DNA from: Clostridia bacterium
GTDB lineage: Bacteria > Bacillota > Clostridia > Christensenellales > CAG-138
Direction of reading: 5' to 3'
Assembly (NCBI GenBank): GCA_017514685.1
Contig: JAFWJN010000056.1
Location: 1-64,000, forward strand
Length of the DNA: 64,000 nucleotides
A program made the translations under genes and the position numbers. This document shows positions 52,253 to 61,914 of the stretch, one piece after another; position 1 is the stretch's first letter, and each line of letters starts with the position of its first letter. Under the pieces are notes generated by a model, which was not told where the DNA came from, searched no databases, and saw only the letters and a list, made by a program, of their open reading frames with translations.

Positions 52253-53520
52253 CCGAACACACGCCTGCCACATACAAAATTGCGAACCCAGTATCCGGTA
52301 AGATAACTGCGGACGACCATTCCCTTGGAAGAACTGGCATGAATAAATCCGGTTCCGCCCAGAGAAATGCCCACATGGCTGACTCTGTCTGAAGTATCGC
52401 TCTTCCAAAAAATCAGGTCGCCACGTTTCAGGTCGCTGATGTTTTCAATGAGTTTCCAACTGGATTTTTTGGCATAACTGGCAGCGGATGTTCTGGAAAC
52501 AGACGCTCCTGCTTTTTTCAGACAGAAGTACACAAATCCGGAGCAATCAAAGGAATCAGGACCTTCGTCCCCATAGACGTAAGGATATCCAAGATGAGCT
52601 TCTGCACAGGCAATCATACCGCTGACGCCGGAGCCATATGATCCGCCGCCTCCGCCGGATGGCTTTCTGGTGGGGGTGGGATTGGAGCCGGGTTTGCTCG
52701 TAGTAGTGGAACCGGGTTTTTTAGTTGTGCCCGGTTTCCTTGTTGTTGCTGAAGTAGGATCAGGCGTCGGAGTGGGAACAGGTGTAGGAGTTACAAGCCA
52801 GACGGCTTCATCCGAATAAAGAATATTGAATACGTTCCGATCAATCTTACCGTCAACATCCAGCTTGTTTTTTGCCTGAAAAATACTGACAGCCAGCTCC
52901 GTCTGAGGACCATAATACCCGGAAACCTTATCCGTATAATATCCCATTTCATAAAGGCGCAGCTGGGCACTCCTGATATCGGCACCATCGTCATTTATTT
53001 TTGCAAGATAAGGCTGAGCGCTTGTATCATACAGGAGCTCCTGAAGTTCATTGGTTGCAATTCCGGTCTGAACAAGATCATTGGCTCTCTGAAACAGTTT
53101 TACGGCATTTTCCGTCGAATTGGTATAATCCGAGGAAATATCATCATAGTCCATGTATCCGAGTTCCATTAATTTGGAATTCAATGCAGCGACATCGGAA
53201 TTACTGTCCCCGAATTGTAAAGTAGCGTATTTTGCAATTTCTATACGCAGACTATCCGTTGGGGCGGAAGTTACTTCTTCAGTGGGCTCGGCTGTAGGGG
53301 CAAGAGTTGGGACGCTGTCATCAAAATCAGCATCAATCATGACCTGCTCTTCCGTGAGGTATTCAGAATTCTCATTGGCATTTTTGACCAGAGAAAAATG
53401 ACCGAGTTTCATGGTAAAGGAGAATATTATTATGACGGCAAACATGCCTACGATACCGACCAACAGAATAAAAACGCCCAAGGGAATACGTCGGTTCGCA
53501 TTATTCCGAAAAAGACCCAT
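52249..53520 (-). CDS. NlpC/P60 peptidoglycan hydrolase with PG-binding repeats
   Basis: This 423 aa protein has an N-terminal membrane helix (about 13-37) and an outside part with two PG_binding_1-type modules (about 90-155 and 165-240; QFGDSNSDVAALNSKLMELGY, quoted in part). A Thr/Pro/Lys/Gly linker (about 248-295) follows, then a C-terminal NlpC/P60 domain. The catalytic Cys is in FDCSGFVYF near 321 and the His in RVSHVGISLGG near 384. It probably cuts peptide stems of peptidoglycan. An extended -10 promoter (TGTTATAAT) lies upstream. Confidence 0.9.
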   Translation of the reverse strand: MGLFRNNANRRIPLGVFILLVGIVGMFAVIIIFSFTMKLGHFSLVKNANENSEYLTEEQVMIDADFDDSVPTLAPTAEPTEEVTSAPTDSLRIEIAKYATLQFGDSNSDVAALNSKLMELGYMDYDDISSDYTNSTENAVKLFQRANDLVQTGIATNELQELLYDTSAQPYLAKINDDGADIRSAQLRLYEMGYYTDKVSGYYGPQTELAVSIFQAKNKLDVDGKIDRNVFNILYSDEAVWLVTPTPVPTPTPDPTSATTRKPGTTKKPGSTTTSKPGSNPTPTRKPSGGGGGSYGSGVSGMIACAEAHLGYPYVYGDEGPDSFDCSGFVYFCLKKAGASVSRTSAASYAKKSSWKLIENISDLKRGDLIFWKSDTSDRVSHVGISLGGTGFIHASSSKGMVVRSYLTGYWVRNFVCGRRVFG

Positions 53521-53564
53521 AAATACCTCCTTCTACTTTTTATTGTAATACTTTCTATTTTTTT

Positions 53565-53573
53565 ATTATAACA
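53565..53573 (-). promoter_or_regulatory. Extended -10 promoter of the NlpC/P60 gene
   Basis: On the minus strand a perfect TATAAT (53565-53570) is preceded by TGT; no good -35 is visible 17 bp upstream. AGAAGGAGG is well placed ahead of ATG 53520. Confidence 0.5.
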
Positions 53574-53631
53574 GAAGAGAAGAGTATAAATTCCACGGAA
53601 ATTTGAAATTTTTATGAATAATATTATCTGG

Positions 53632-53660
53632 TTCCAAATGAAATCGAACTGTGATATACT
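53632..53660 (+). promoter_or_regulatory. Promoter of the ABC-F operon, almost leaderless
   Basis: TTCCAA (53632-53637), 17 bp, TATACT (53655-53660) with TGA upstream. The start predicted near 53667 is only 3 nt before ATG 53670, and no Shine-Dalgarno is present. Confidence 0.5.
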
Positions 53661-53669
53661 TTACTATAT

Positions 53670-55589
53670 ATGGCTATTTTACGGGTTGACAAACTTCAGA
53701 AATCATTTGGCTTTAGAACGTTGTTTTCGGATGTTTCTTTCGAGGTACAGCCTTCCGAACATGTAGGGCTTATCGGAGTAAACGGAAGCGGAAAAACAAC
53801 GTTGATTTCGATTCTTTTGGGAAAAGACACCTCGGATAGCGGAACTGTCGCAATTGCTTCCGGTGCACGATTTTCCTATGTGGAGCAGTCGCCGCGGTTA
53901 GAAGAGAATACGGATCTTTATCATTTTACTGTCCAGGCTTTTCAAGATGTAATCAATATTGAAAAGCAAATGGAAACAGTTGCAAAGCGCATTGAAACGG
54001 GTGACGGAGACGTTGATCGTTTGATCGAACGCCAGGATGAGTTGATTAACCGGTTTCATCGTATGGACGGTAATACCTATCAGGCGCGAACGCGGTCTGC
54101 ACTGATGGGGCTGGGCTTTTCCGAAGAAGATTTATCAAGATCGATTCTTCAATTCTCAGGCGGACAGGTCTCAAAGGCCGCTCTCGCAAGAGCGATTCTG
54201 AGAGACAGCGATATCCTGATCCTGGACGAACCGACCAACAACCTGGATATTGTTGCAATCCGATGGCTGGAAGATTATCTCAAGCAGTTTAAAGGTGCGG
54301 TATTGATGGTTTCTCATGACCGTGCATTTTTAGACGCAACTGTCACTAAAATTGTTGAGCTTTCGCATAACACATCTCACTGGTCACAGGGCAATTACTC
54401 CCGTTATCAGGAACTGAAAATGACGGATAAGGAACTTGCTCAAAAACGATACCTTCGGCAGATGAAGGAAATCAAGCGCATAGAGGGGATTATCGAACAG
54501 CAAAGACGCTGGAATCAGGAACGGAATTATATCACGATTGCTTCAAAACAAAAGCAAATCGAACGGATCAGAGCAGAAATGATTCCTCCGGAAAAGGAGG
54601 AAAAGAGTGTAGTGTTCCGGTTCCCGGAACCTAAGCCGTCCGGAAACGAGATATTCTCATTAAAAAACCTTGGGAAAAAGTATGAAAAGCAGGTCTTCGC
54701 GAATCTGAATCTGCTTGTGAGAAAGGGAGAATGTGTTTGCATTATCGGGCAGAACGGATGCGGAAAGTCAACGCTTCTGCGCATTCTCGCGAAACAGGAA
54801 GAGCAATCCGAGGGGACGTTCAAGGTCGGCGAAGGGGTTCAGATCGGATATTACGCACAGCATTCAAGAGATCTTGACGATAGAAAAACTGTCATAGAAG
54901 AAATGTATGATTCATTTCCGCTGATGACGCCGAATGAATTGCGCGGTTACCTGGGAATGTTTCTGTTCCGGGGAGATGATATTGAGAAGAAAATCGGGAA
55001 TCTGTCCGGCGGGGAGCGTGCGAGAATTCAGCTCTTGAAACTTGTTTTATCAGGCGCAAATGTTCTGCTGCTGGATGAACCGACAAACCATCTGGATATA
55101 GCTTCCGCAGAAGTACTTGAGCATGCTCTGGAGCAATTTGCAGGAACGGTTATTATCGTTTCACATGACAGATATCTGGTAAAAAGACTCGCTGATCGCG
55201 TTCTGCTTATGGATGAAGACGGTTTTGTCGAACAGAGAGATGAAGAGGAAGACATGTTCGAAAAGATTCATCCTGTCCGAAAGGTACAGATGACGGAACA
55301 TAAAAAATCGGACAGTAACCTGTACCTTAAGAGGAAAGAGAAAAAAACTGCGATAATGTCCGCGAAACAGCGTATCGCAAAAACAGAACAGTCGATAGAG
55401 AGCATTGAAAAAGAGTATGAAACATTCAGGGAACAGATGACAGAGGCATCGAATAAAGGTGATTTTAAATTACTGGATGAGATCTGTAACAGAATGACAG
55501 AGCTGCAAGAACGGGAGAATACTCTTTATGAACAGCTGAACGAGGCTGAAACTGCGCTGAAACAGCTTGAAACGGAGGAATTGTTATGA
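53670..55589 (+). CDS. ABC-F family ATP-binding protein
   Basis: This 639 aa soluble twin-ATPase has Walker A loops GVNGSGKT near 36 and GQNGCGKS near 365, signature motifs FSGGQVSKAALARA and LSGGERARIQL, and both Walker B motifs ending LDEPTNNLD and LDEPTNHLD. A charged interdomain linker (about 240-310) and a C-terminal coiled coil (about 560-639) are present, as in YdiF/Uup-like ribosome-associated ABC-F proteins. Whether it is a housekeeping translation factor or a resistance protein cannot be told from sequence. It lacks a Shine-Dalgarno. Confidence 0.9.
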   Translation: MAILRVDKLQKSFGFRTLFSDVSFEVQPSEHVGLIGVNGSGKTTLISILLGKDTSDSGTVAIASGARFSYVEQSPRLEENTDLYHFTVQAFQDVINIEKQMETVAKRIETGDGDVDRLIERQDELINRFHRMDGNTYQARTRSALMGLGFSEEDLSRSILQFSGGQVSKAALARAILRDSDILILDEPTNNLDIVAIRWLEDYLKQFKGAVLMVSHDRAFLDATVTKIVELSHNTSHWSQGNYSRYQELKMTDKELAQKRYLRQMKEIKRIEGIIEQQRRWNQERNYITIASKQKQIERIRAEMIPPEKEEKSVVFRFPEPKPSGNEIFSLKNLGKKYEKQVFANLNLLVRKGECVCIIGQNGCGKSTLLRILAKQEEQSEGTFKVGEGVQIGYYAQHSRDLDDRKTVIEEMYDSFPLMTPNELRGYLGMFLFRGDDIEKKIGNLSGGERARIQLLKLVLSGANVLLLDEPTNHLDIASAEVLEHALEQFAGTVIIVSHDRYLVKRLADRVLLMDEDGFVEQRDEEEDMFEKIHPVRKVQMTEHKKSDSNLYLKRKEKKTAIMSAKQRIAKTEQSIESIEKEYETFREQMTEASNKGDFKLLDEICNRMTELQERENTLYEQLNEAETALKQLETEELL

Positions 55590-56743
55590 TTTGGAATTAT
55601 TTTCCGGTGGGGATGAGCTATCCTGTGGATGATTTTTCGGATGAGATCAAGAAGCAGTGCTGGGAAAGTACGCTTTCAGCGCTGGTTGCGTCTGAAAAGG
55701 AAAACTGGATAGAAACGGAACTGTATGATTTTTGCGCAACGAATTACCCGGGAAGTTCAGAGAAAGAATATGTCTGCATTCTGAATCAGAGGCACGTGAC
55801 TCAAACCAGAGTTACGGTTCCTATGTTCAAGAAAATGGATGTTCTGAGATCGCAATTGAGCTTGCATTTTCCATTCTACAGTGCGAATGCATTAGATGAT
55901 TTCGGCCCGTATATCCAGTTGGGATATATTGATAAAGATGGTGCTTATTCAATTGCAGAGGAAGGAAAAGGAGTTCTCCCTGAAACACTTCCTGCACCAA
56001 TGAAAAAATGCACAGGCGATCGTGTCCTGATTGCTATGAATGCAGTTTTGACCCCAAAGGGCTATTCGGAGCATCTGAGAACGGTGGCATCGAATGCAAC
56101 TAAGCGGGGAATGCAAATTGACTATTGTCCGATTGCCAGCGGATCAATCGGAACAGCATATGCCGTGACATATGCAAAAGAAGGAAGATTTGAATGGCTG
56201 AAAGGACGTAAAATTTCATCTTATCTCAATCGGATTCTTCTTGGAATTCTCCCCGGTCATACGGTTATCTGGGATTGCGCTGCGTTGAATTCAATCTCCG
56301 GACAACCGGATGGAACGGACCTTTTTGATGAAACCGTTAAGGCGATTCTGGATTTAGGCTACCGCAATATTATATTTGCTGCGGATGGTTACAGCGATCA
56401 GGGAAGGGTTTCATCGTTACTTCGTGATAAGGAAGATATCCGGCTGAAGGACTGCAACTTTACCGTTCTGACTTCCAATTCGGCCTTAATTAATGGGGAT
56501 ATTGTTGCAAAAGGCAATATCTTTGAACTGATCCGTATGGGCGCTTCTCTCTGCTATGCGCCTGATTATGTTTCAGAAGTGCTGCATTTACGGGAACGCG
56601 GCAGAACCGCAGACAGAATTCTTCTGGAAAAAGACGATGTTCCCGGTGTTACAGATTCGTTTCAGGATATATTTGATGAGCGGAAATGCAAGTTGATTTC
56701 CTGGCCGATGGAAGAGACTGAAATTGACCGGCTTTTTGAGTGA
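55586..56743 (+). CDS. Degenerate glycerate-kinase-like protein, unknown
   Basis: This 385 aa protein has a first third (1-140) I do not recognise. Residues 145-330 line up with type I glycerate kinases: RVLIAMNAVLTPKGYSEHL for the usual VIAPDSFKGSLSA, CPIASGSIGTAYAV for PMADGGEGTVDAL, and LDLGYRNIIFAADGYSDQG for the IIGIGGSATNDGG catalytic loop. Nearly all catalytic Gly and Asp positions differ, so kinase activity is doubtful. ATGA overlap with the ABC-F gene implies coupling. The alignment was done by eye. Confidence 0.45.
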   Translation: MIWNYFPVGMSYPVDDFSDEIKKQCWESTLSALVASEKENWIETELYDFCATNYPGSSEKEYVCILNQRHVTQTRVTVPMFKKMDVLRSQLSLHFPFYSANALDDFGPYIQLGYIDKDGAYSIAEEGKGVLPETLPAPMKKCTGDRVLIAMNAVLTPKGYSEHLRTVASNATKRGMQIDYCPIASGSIGTAYAVTYAKEGRFEWLKGRKISSYLNRILLGILPGHTVIWDCAALNSISGQPDGTDLFDETVKAILDLGYRNIIFAADGYSDQGRVSSLLRDKEDIRLKDCNFTVLTSNSALINGDIVAKGNIFELIRMGASLCYAPDYVSEVLHLRERGRTADRILLEKDDVPGVTDSFQDIFDERKCKLISWPMEETEIDRLFE

Positions 56744-56774
56744 CTCAAAAAGCAAAAACGAATGGAGGAGAGTT

Positions 56775-58094
56775 ATGAGAGCGGTTGATTTGATCGAGAA
56801 AAAAGTTAATGGAGAAGAACTAACATCGCAGGAGATCGCTTTTTTAGTCCGTCATTTTTCGGACGGTTCAATACCTGATTATCAAATGTCCGCTTTACAG
56901 ATGGCAATTCGTTTCCAGGGAATGACAGACAGGGAAACATCCGATCTGACGATGGAAATGATGCATTCCGGAGATGTGGTCGATTTATCCGATGTAAAGG
57001 GCGTTAAAGTTGATAAGCACTCTACCGGAGGTGTCGGGGATACTACTACACTGGTCATCGCGCCGCTTGTTGCTGCCTGTGGCGGAACGGTAGCAAAAAT
57101 GAGCGGAAGAGGGCTTGGACATACCGGAGGAACGATTGATAAACTCGAATCGATTCCCGGTACACAGGTTGAAATACCGATTGAGCGTTTTAAAGAGATC
57201 GTGAATGAAATCGGCGTGTCAGTAATCGGACAATCAAGTAATCTTGTTCCTGCGGATAAGAAAATGTATGCACTCCGGGATGTTACGGCAACGGTACGCA
57301 GTATTCCTTTGATCGCTTCCAGTATTATGTCGAAAAAACTTGCCGCTGGAACGGATGCGATCGTTCTGGACGTCAAGGTCGGAACAGGTGCTTTCATGAC
57401 TACGGTCGAAGAGGCGAAAGAATTATCAACGCTTATGGTTAATATCGGGAACATGCTGAACCGCAAGGTCGTAGCTTTGATCACTGATATGAACCAGCCG
57501 CTCGGAATGGCAGTCGGAAATGCGCTTGAAGTCAGGGAAGCGGTTGAACTGCTTTCAGGTAAGATCCCTGAGGGAGATCCTCTTTATGAGGTCTGCATGA
57601 CTCTTGCGAGCTATATGCTGATTCTTTCAAACCTTGCAAAAACAAAAGAAGATGCACGGAAAATGCTCGCAAAAGCTCTTTACAGCGGGGAGGGCCTGAC
57701 TAAATTACAGCAGATGATTTCAGCACAGGGAGGGGATGCATCCTATCTTTGTCTGGACCGTATCGATGAACTCTGCCAAACGAAAATCATTAAGCCTGTG
57801 TATTCGCTGAAGGAAGGTTTTATTACAGCGATTGAAGCACAGAAAATTGGCACAGCGGCACAGATGCTTGGCGCGGGCCGTGCGACAAAAGCCGATAAGA
57901 TCGATCCGGCTGTAGGTCTTGTCATGCAGAAACGCGTTGGTGATTATGTGAAACTTGATGAGCCGCTCTGTATCATGTACATCAATGACGCATCCAAGGC
58001 GAAAGCTGCGGAAGAAGAATTCCTGAGTGCGTTTACACTGTCTGATGATAAGCCCGCTCCTGCCCCGATGATTTATGAAATTATTGGAGGGTAA
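56775..58094 (+). CDS. pdp: Pyrimidine-nucleoside phosphorylase
   Basis: This enzyme phosphorolyses thymidine/uridine to the base and (deoxy)ribose 1-phosphate. With the start at 56775 (GGAGGAGAG upstream) it is 439 aa. Family signature VDKHSTGGVGDTTTL lies near 80, and SGRGLGHTGGTIDKLE near 110. The Firmicutes enzyme usually accepts both uridine and thymidine. It is 4 bp ahead of the polA start codon. It complements the thymidylate kinase and HD phosphohydrolase elsewhere in the window. Confidence 0.92.
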   Translation: MRAVDLIEKKVNGEELTSQEIAFLVRHFSDGSIPDYQMSALQMAIRFQGMTDRETSDLTMEMMHSGDVVDLSDVKGVKVDKHSTGGVGDTTTLVIAPLVAACGGTVAKMSGRGLGHTGGTIDKLESIPGTQVEIPIERFKEIVNEIGVSVIGQSSNLVPADKKMYALRDVTATVRSIPLIASSIMSKKLAAGTDAIVLDVKVGTGAFMTTVEEAKELSTLMVNIGNMLNRKVVALITDMNQPLGMAVGNALEVREAVELLSGKIPEGDPLYEVCMTLASYMLILSNLAKTKEDARKMLAKALYSGEGLTKLQQMISAQGGDASYLCLDRIDELCQTKIIKPVYSLKEGFITAIEAQKIGTAAQMLGAGRATKADKIDPAVGLVMQKRVGDYVKLDEPLCIMYINDASKAKAAEEEFLSAFTLSDDKPAPAPMIYEIIGG

Positions 58095-58098
58095 CCTC

Positions 58099-60675
58099 TT
58101 GGAAAAGCAGTCAGAACAAAATAATCTCCTTTTGGCAATCGATGGTAACAGTCTGCTTTATCAGGCTTATTACGCGTTTTTTAAAGTAAATCTGACGACG
58201 CGAGACGGATTCCCGACCGGAGCATTGAAAGGTTTTTTTACTAAGCTTATGGAGCTTTTAAAGTATAATCCCTCCCATTTACTGGTCGCTTTTGATGTCC
58301 ATGCTCCTACCTTTCGGCATGAACGGTATGCTGATTATAAGGCCGGGAGAAAACCTCCGACAGAGGATCTTCTGATGCAGATGAAAGAAATCCGCCCCCT
58401 TCTGAACAAGATGGGAATCCGGGTTATTGAGTGCCAGGGATTTGAGGCGGATGATATTTTGGGCACCTTTTCGCGGAAAGCCGAGGCGGAAGGAATGGAG
58501 ACCCTGATTGTTACGGGCGACCGGGATTCTTTCCAGCTGATTACAGATCATACAAAGATTTATTATACCAAGGATAACACCATTATTACGCGGTCCGAAC
58601 TTGAAAAGCGATACGGGTTAGAGCCAGAACAAATGCGTGATCTGAAAGCGCTTATGGGGGATTCCTCCGATAATATCCCCGGGATTGCCGGTGTCGGGGA
58701 AAAGACTGCACTGAATCTGCTTGCCCGGTACGGGAGCCTGAACGGCGTCCTTGAACACGGGAATGAGATAACGGGAAAGTTAGGGGAGAGAGTCCGGGAA
58801 GGAACGGAAGATGCGCAGTTTTCATACTGGCTCGGCACAATTGTATGCGATGCGCCGGTGAAAGAAACAATCGATGACTGCAGATTTGATATTTCCGAAA
58901 TGGCAAACGGCAGACCGCGTTTGATGGAACTGGAATTGCAGTCCATTGCCGGAAAACTGCCGGAACAGAAAGAGACTGATTGTTTCGGTCGGAATTTTTC
59001 CCCGGAAGTGATATCGGTTCATAATTCCGAAGAATTAGCAGCTGTTCTGAATAAACATGCTTCTGATCATGAAATTGCGGTTCTGAGTGAACCAGCGTTA
59101 AGTTTTGCGTTTGATTCAGACCGGGCCTATGTTTTATCAGCCGGTGAAACGCTGTTCGATATTCCTATGGATGAAACGGACGCGTATCGTGAACTTCGTC
59201 AGTTTATACTTTCCAACAGGAATATTAAAATTCTTGCATATGAAGCAAAGAACCTTCTTCATAGGATGTTTGAAGAAGATGATACGCTGCCTTGTATTGG
59301 ATTTGATGCCAAAATTGCTGATTACCTGCTGTCAAGCAACAGACCGACAGAGAATATCAACGTGTTTTGCAATACGTATTTGCAGACGGAACATCCCAAT
59401 GCGGCTGCACTCTTTGTTGTTCGCTCAATGATGGAAGAGTCTTTGGAGACAGCGGGGATGACTTCTCTGTACAGAGATATGGAAATGCCGTTGCAGCTTG
59501 TTCTGTTTGACATGGAGAGAACTGGAATCCGGGTTGATCGGAAGATTCTGGAAGATTTGCATTCTCAGTTTCATTCATCGGCCGAATCATTGGAGCAGTC
59601 AATCTATCAGCGTGCGGGCGAAACGTTCAATATCCTTTCTCCGAAGCAGCTGGGATCGATTCTGTTTGAAAAGATGGGATTGCCTGCGAAAAAAAAGAAC
59701 AAGACGGGTTACTCTACCGATGCGGACGCTTTGGAAGCAATTGCTCATCTCGATCCTATCGTTGAAAATGTTTTACAATATCGTTTTCTGACAAAGCTGG
59801 ACAGTACTTTTATAGAAGGATTGCTGAAGCAGCAGTCAGACGACGAGAGAGTGCATACAAGGTTTATGCAGTGTGTGACAGCGACCGGCAGAATCTCGAG
59901 CGTGGAACCGAATTTACAGAATATTCCGGTTAGAACACCTGAAGGAAGAGAGATTCGGAAAGCTTTTGTTCCGAGTGAAGGAAACGTATTTGTCGGAGCG
60001 GATTATTCTCAGATTGAATTAAGGCTTTTGGCTCATATCAGCAACGACGCAGCTTTTATCAATGCCTTTAATTCCGGAGAGGATATTCATTCCAGAACCG
60101 CTTCAGAGGTATTTCACGTTTCTCCGGAACAGGTGACGGGAGAACTTCGGAGTGCGGCGAAAGCTGTAAATTTCGGCATCGTATACGGGATATCAGACTT
60201 TGGACTTGCAAAAAATATCGGGGTTCCGGTTAAAACTGCTGCCTCATATATCCGGAGTTATTTTGAACGTTATCCCGATGTTGAAAAATATCTGAAGGAC
60301 AGCGTGGAAAACGGAAAAGAAAAGGGCTATGCTGTAACGCTTTTCGGCCGTCGCAGACCGCTTCCGGAATTAAAAAGCAGCAATTATAATGTAAGGCAGT
60401 TTGGAGAGCGGGTCGCGATGAACATGCCGATTCAGGGAAGTGCTGCTGACATCATAAAGCTCGCAATGGTGGAAGTCAGCGGAAAACTGCGCGAGAAAGG
60501 TTTGAAAGCGAAGCTGGTGCTTCAGATTCATGATGAACTGATCGTAGATTGCCCAAAGGAAGAAGCGGAAACTGTTTCGATGCTGATGCAAAGCTGCATG
60601 GAGAATGTTGTGAAGCTGAAAGTCAAGCTTGTAGCTGACGCAAAGATCGGGAATAGCTGGTTTGAAACAAAATGA
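58099..60675 (+). CDS. polA: DNA polymerase I
   Basis: Pol I is used in Okazaki-fragment maturation and repair. I place the start at TTG 58099, because GGAGGG is 7 nt upstream; the alternative ATG 58075 lies inside the previous gene. That gives 858 aa. The 5' nuclease domain is intact (LAIDGNSLLYQAYYAF, GFEADDILG, VTGDRDSF, GDSSDNIPGIAGVGEKT). The middle 3'-5' domain lacks the metal-binding acidic residues (no FDTET or equivalent), so no proofreading. The polymerase motifs DYSQIELR, RSAAKAVNFGIVYG and QIHDELIVD are present. Confidence 0.94.
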   Translation: MEKQSEQNNLLLAIDGNSLLYQAYYAFFKVNLTTRDGFPTGALKGFFTKLMELLKYNPSHLLVAFDVHAPTFRHERYADYKAGRKPPTEDLLMQMKEIRPLLNKMGIRVIECQGFEADDILGTFSRKAEAEGMETLIVTGDRDSFQLITDHTKIYYTKDNTIITRSELEKRYGLEPEQMRDLKALMGDSSDNIPGIAGVGEKTALNLLARYGSLNGVLEHGNEITGKLGERVREGTEDAQFSYWLGTIVCDAPVKETIDDCRFDISEMANGRPRLMELELQSIAGKLPEQKETDCFGRNFSPEVISVHNSEELAAVLNKHASDHEIAVLSEPALSFAFDSDRAYVLSAGETLFDIPMDETDAYRELRQFILSNRNIKILAYEAKNLLHRMFEEDDTLPCIGFDAKIADYLLSSNRPTENINVFCNTYLQTEHPNAAALFVVRSMMEESLETAGMTSLYRDMEMPLQLVLFDMERTGIRVDRKILEDLHSQFHSSAESLEQSIYQRAGETFNILSPKQLGSILFEKMGLPAKKKNKTGYSTDADALEAIAHLDPIVENVLQYRFLTKLDSTFIEGLLKQQSDDERVHTRFMQCVTATGRISSVEPNLQNIPVRTPEGREIRKAFVPSEGNVFVGADYSQIELRLLAHISNDAAFINAFNSGEDIHSRTASEVFHVSPEQVTGELRSAAKAVNFGIVYGISDFGLAKNIGVPVKTAASYIRSYFERYPDVEKYLKDSVENGKEKGYAVTLFGRRRPLPELKSSNYNVRQFGERVAMNMPIQGSAADIIKLAMVEVSGKLREKGLKAKLVLQIHDELIVDCPKEEAETVSMLMQSCMENVVKLKVKLVADAKIGNSWFETK

Positions 60676-61277
60676 CGGATCATCATATCATTATCGGATT
60701 AACAGGCGGAATCGGTTCCGGAAAAAGTTCTGCCGCACACGTTTTTGCAAAGAAGGATATTCCTGTTCTGGATGCGGACTTTTTTTCAAGGAATGCTCTT
60801 GAAACAGGAACCGACTGCTATTATAAAACGGTTGATTTGTTCGGAAAAGAATGCTTGAATCCTGATGAAAGCATTAACAGAAAATATGTAGCGGAGCTCG
60901 TTTTCTCCGATCTATCCCTAAGAGAGCAGTTAAACGCAATCATTCATCCATTCGTTCAAACCATGCTGATTAATGAAACAAAAAAACTGAGTTCTCGGTT
61001 TGTGGTTTGGGAAGTTCCGCTTCTTTTTGAAAGCGGGTTTGATCAGAAGTGTGATGTGACAGTTGCTGTTCTTTGCAGTGAAAAGATTCGGATCAGAAGA
61101 ATCATGGAAAGAGACCATGTGAGCAGAAAACAGGCCAAGTCGAGGATCGATGCGCAATTGACAGATCGGCAGAGAAAAGAGAAAGCGGATTATACGATTC
61201 GAAATGAAGGCGATCTGGAACAACTGGAAAAAAAGGTGATTTCTCTGCTTGAGCAACTGGAGGCACAGTATGAGTAA
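60672..61277 (+). CDS. coaE: Dephospho-CoA kinase
   Basis: CoaE does the last step of coenzyme A synthesis. The 201 aa protein has Walker A GLTGGIGSGKS near 9-19, DADFFSRNAL near 36 and VPLLFESG near 116. ATGA overlaps the polA stop. The polA-coaE-transglycosylase order is a known arrangement in Clostridia. It overlaps the next gene by 8 nt. Confidence 0.93.
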   Translation: MTDHHIIIGLTGGIGSGKSSAAHVFAKKDIPVLDADFFSRNALETGTDCYYKTVDLFGKECLNPDESINRKYVAELVFSDLSLREQLNAIIHPFVQTMLINETKKLSSRFVVWEVPLLFESGFDQKCDVTVAVLCSEKIRIRRIMERDHVSRKQAKSRIDAQLTDRQRKEKADYTIRNEGDLEQLEKKVISLLEQLEAQYE

Positions 61278-61914
61278 GAAACAAAAAACGATACTCATTA
61301 CGTGCGTTTGCATTGCCGTGACGCTGGTTATAGTTTTAGTATTGGTTCTGCTGATCATACCGGGAATTTTAAAGCACGTTTTTGTCCTGTCATTTGCGGA
61401 CCTGATTGAGCAGTACAGTTATGAGAACGAAGTGGATCCTTATCTGACGGCTGCTGTAATCTTTTGCGAGAGTAAATATGACCCGGATGCAGTAAGCAGG
61501 GCAGGAGCCCGCGGGTTGATGCAGATCATGCCCGCCACAGGTCAGGAGATAGCAGAAACTCTTGGAGTCCCTTATGGCGATGATACGCTTTTTGATCCGG
61601 AAACATCCATTCGGTTCGGGACCTATTACCTGAGATACCTGTTGAATCGGTTTGACAACCGGATACCGGTTGCGGTTGCTGCCTACAATGCCGGCCCGGG
61701 AAAAGCGAGCCAGTGGCTGAATGAATACGGGTTAAACGAAGAAGGTGCAATACGGTATATCCCTTACGGTGAGACTGACAGATACGTGACCAAAGTATTG
61801 AAGGTCAAAAAAATATATGAAATTCTTTATCGGAACGTTTTCTCAGCGCCCGATAAAACACAGGAGACGATTTATGTTGCTGATAATTACAGCGCTTGTG
61901 GTCCTCGTTCTTGA
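61270..61914 (+). CDS. Membrane-anchored lytic transglycosylase (SLT domain)
   Basis: This 214 aa protein has one N-terminal membrane anchor (about 8-30) and a Slt70-type domain. The catalytic glutamate is E67 (FCESKYDPDAVS), followed by GARGLMQIMPATG and AYNAGPGKASQWL. It cleaves peptidoglycan glycan strands on the outer face. The start at 61270 lies in the last codons of coaE. Its end overlaps lspA by 41 nt, the largest overlap in this operon. Confidence 0.92.
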   Translation: MSKKQKTILITCVCIAVTLVIVLVLVLLIIPGILKHVFVLSFADLIEQYSYENEVDPYLTAAVIFCESKYDPDAVSRAGARGLMQIMPATGQEIAETLGVPYGDDTLFDPETSIRFGTYYLRYLLNRFDNRIPVAVAAYNAGPGKASQWLNEYGLNEEGAIRYIPYGETDRYVTKVLKVKKIYEILYRNVFSAPDKTQETIYVADNYSACGPRS

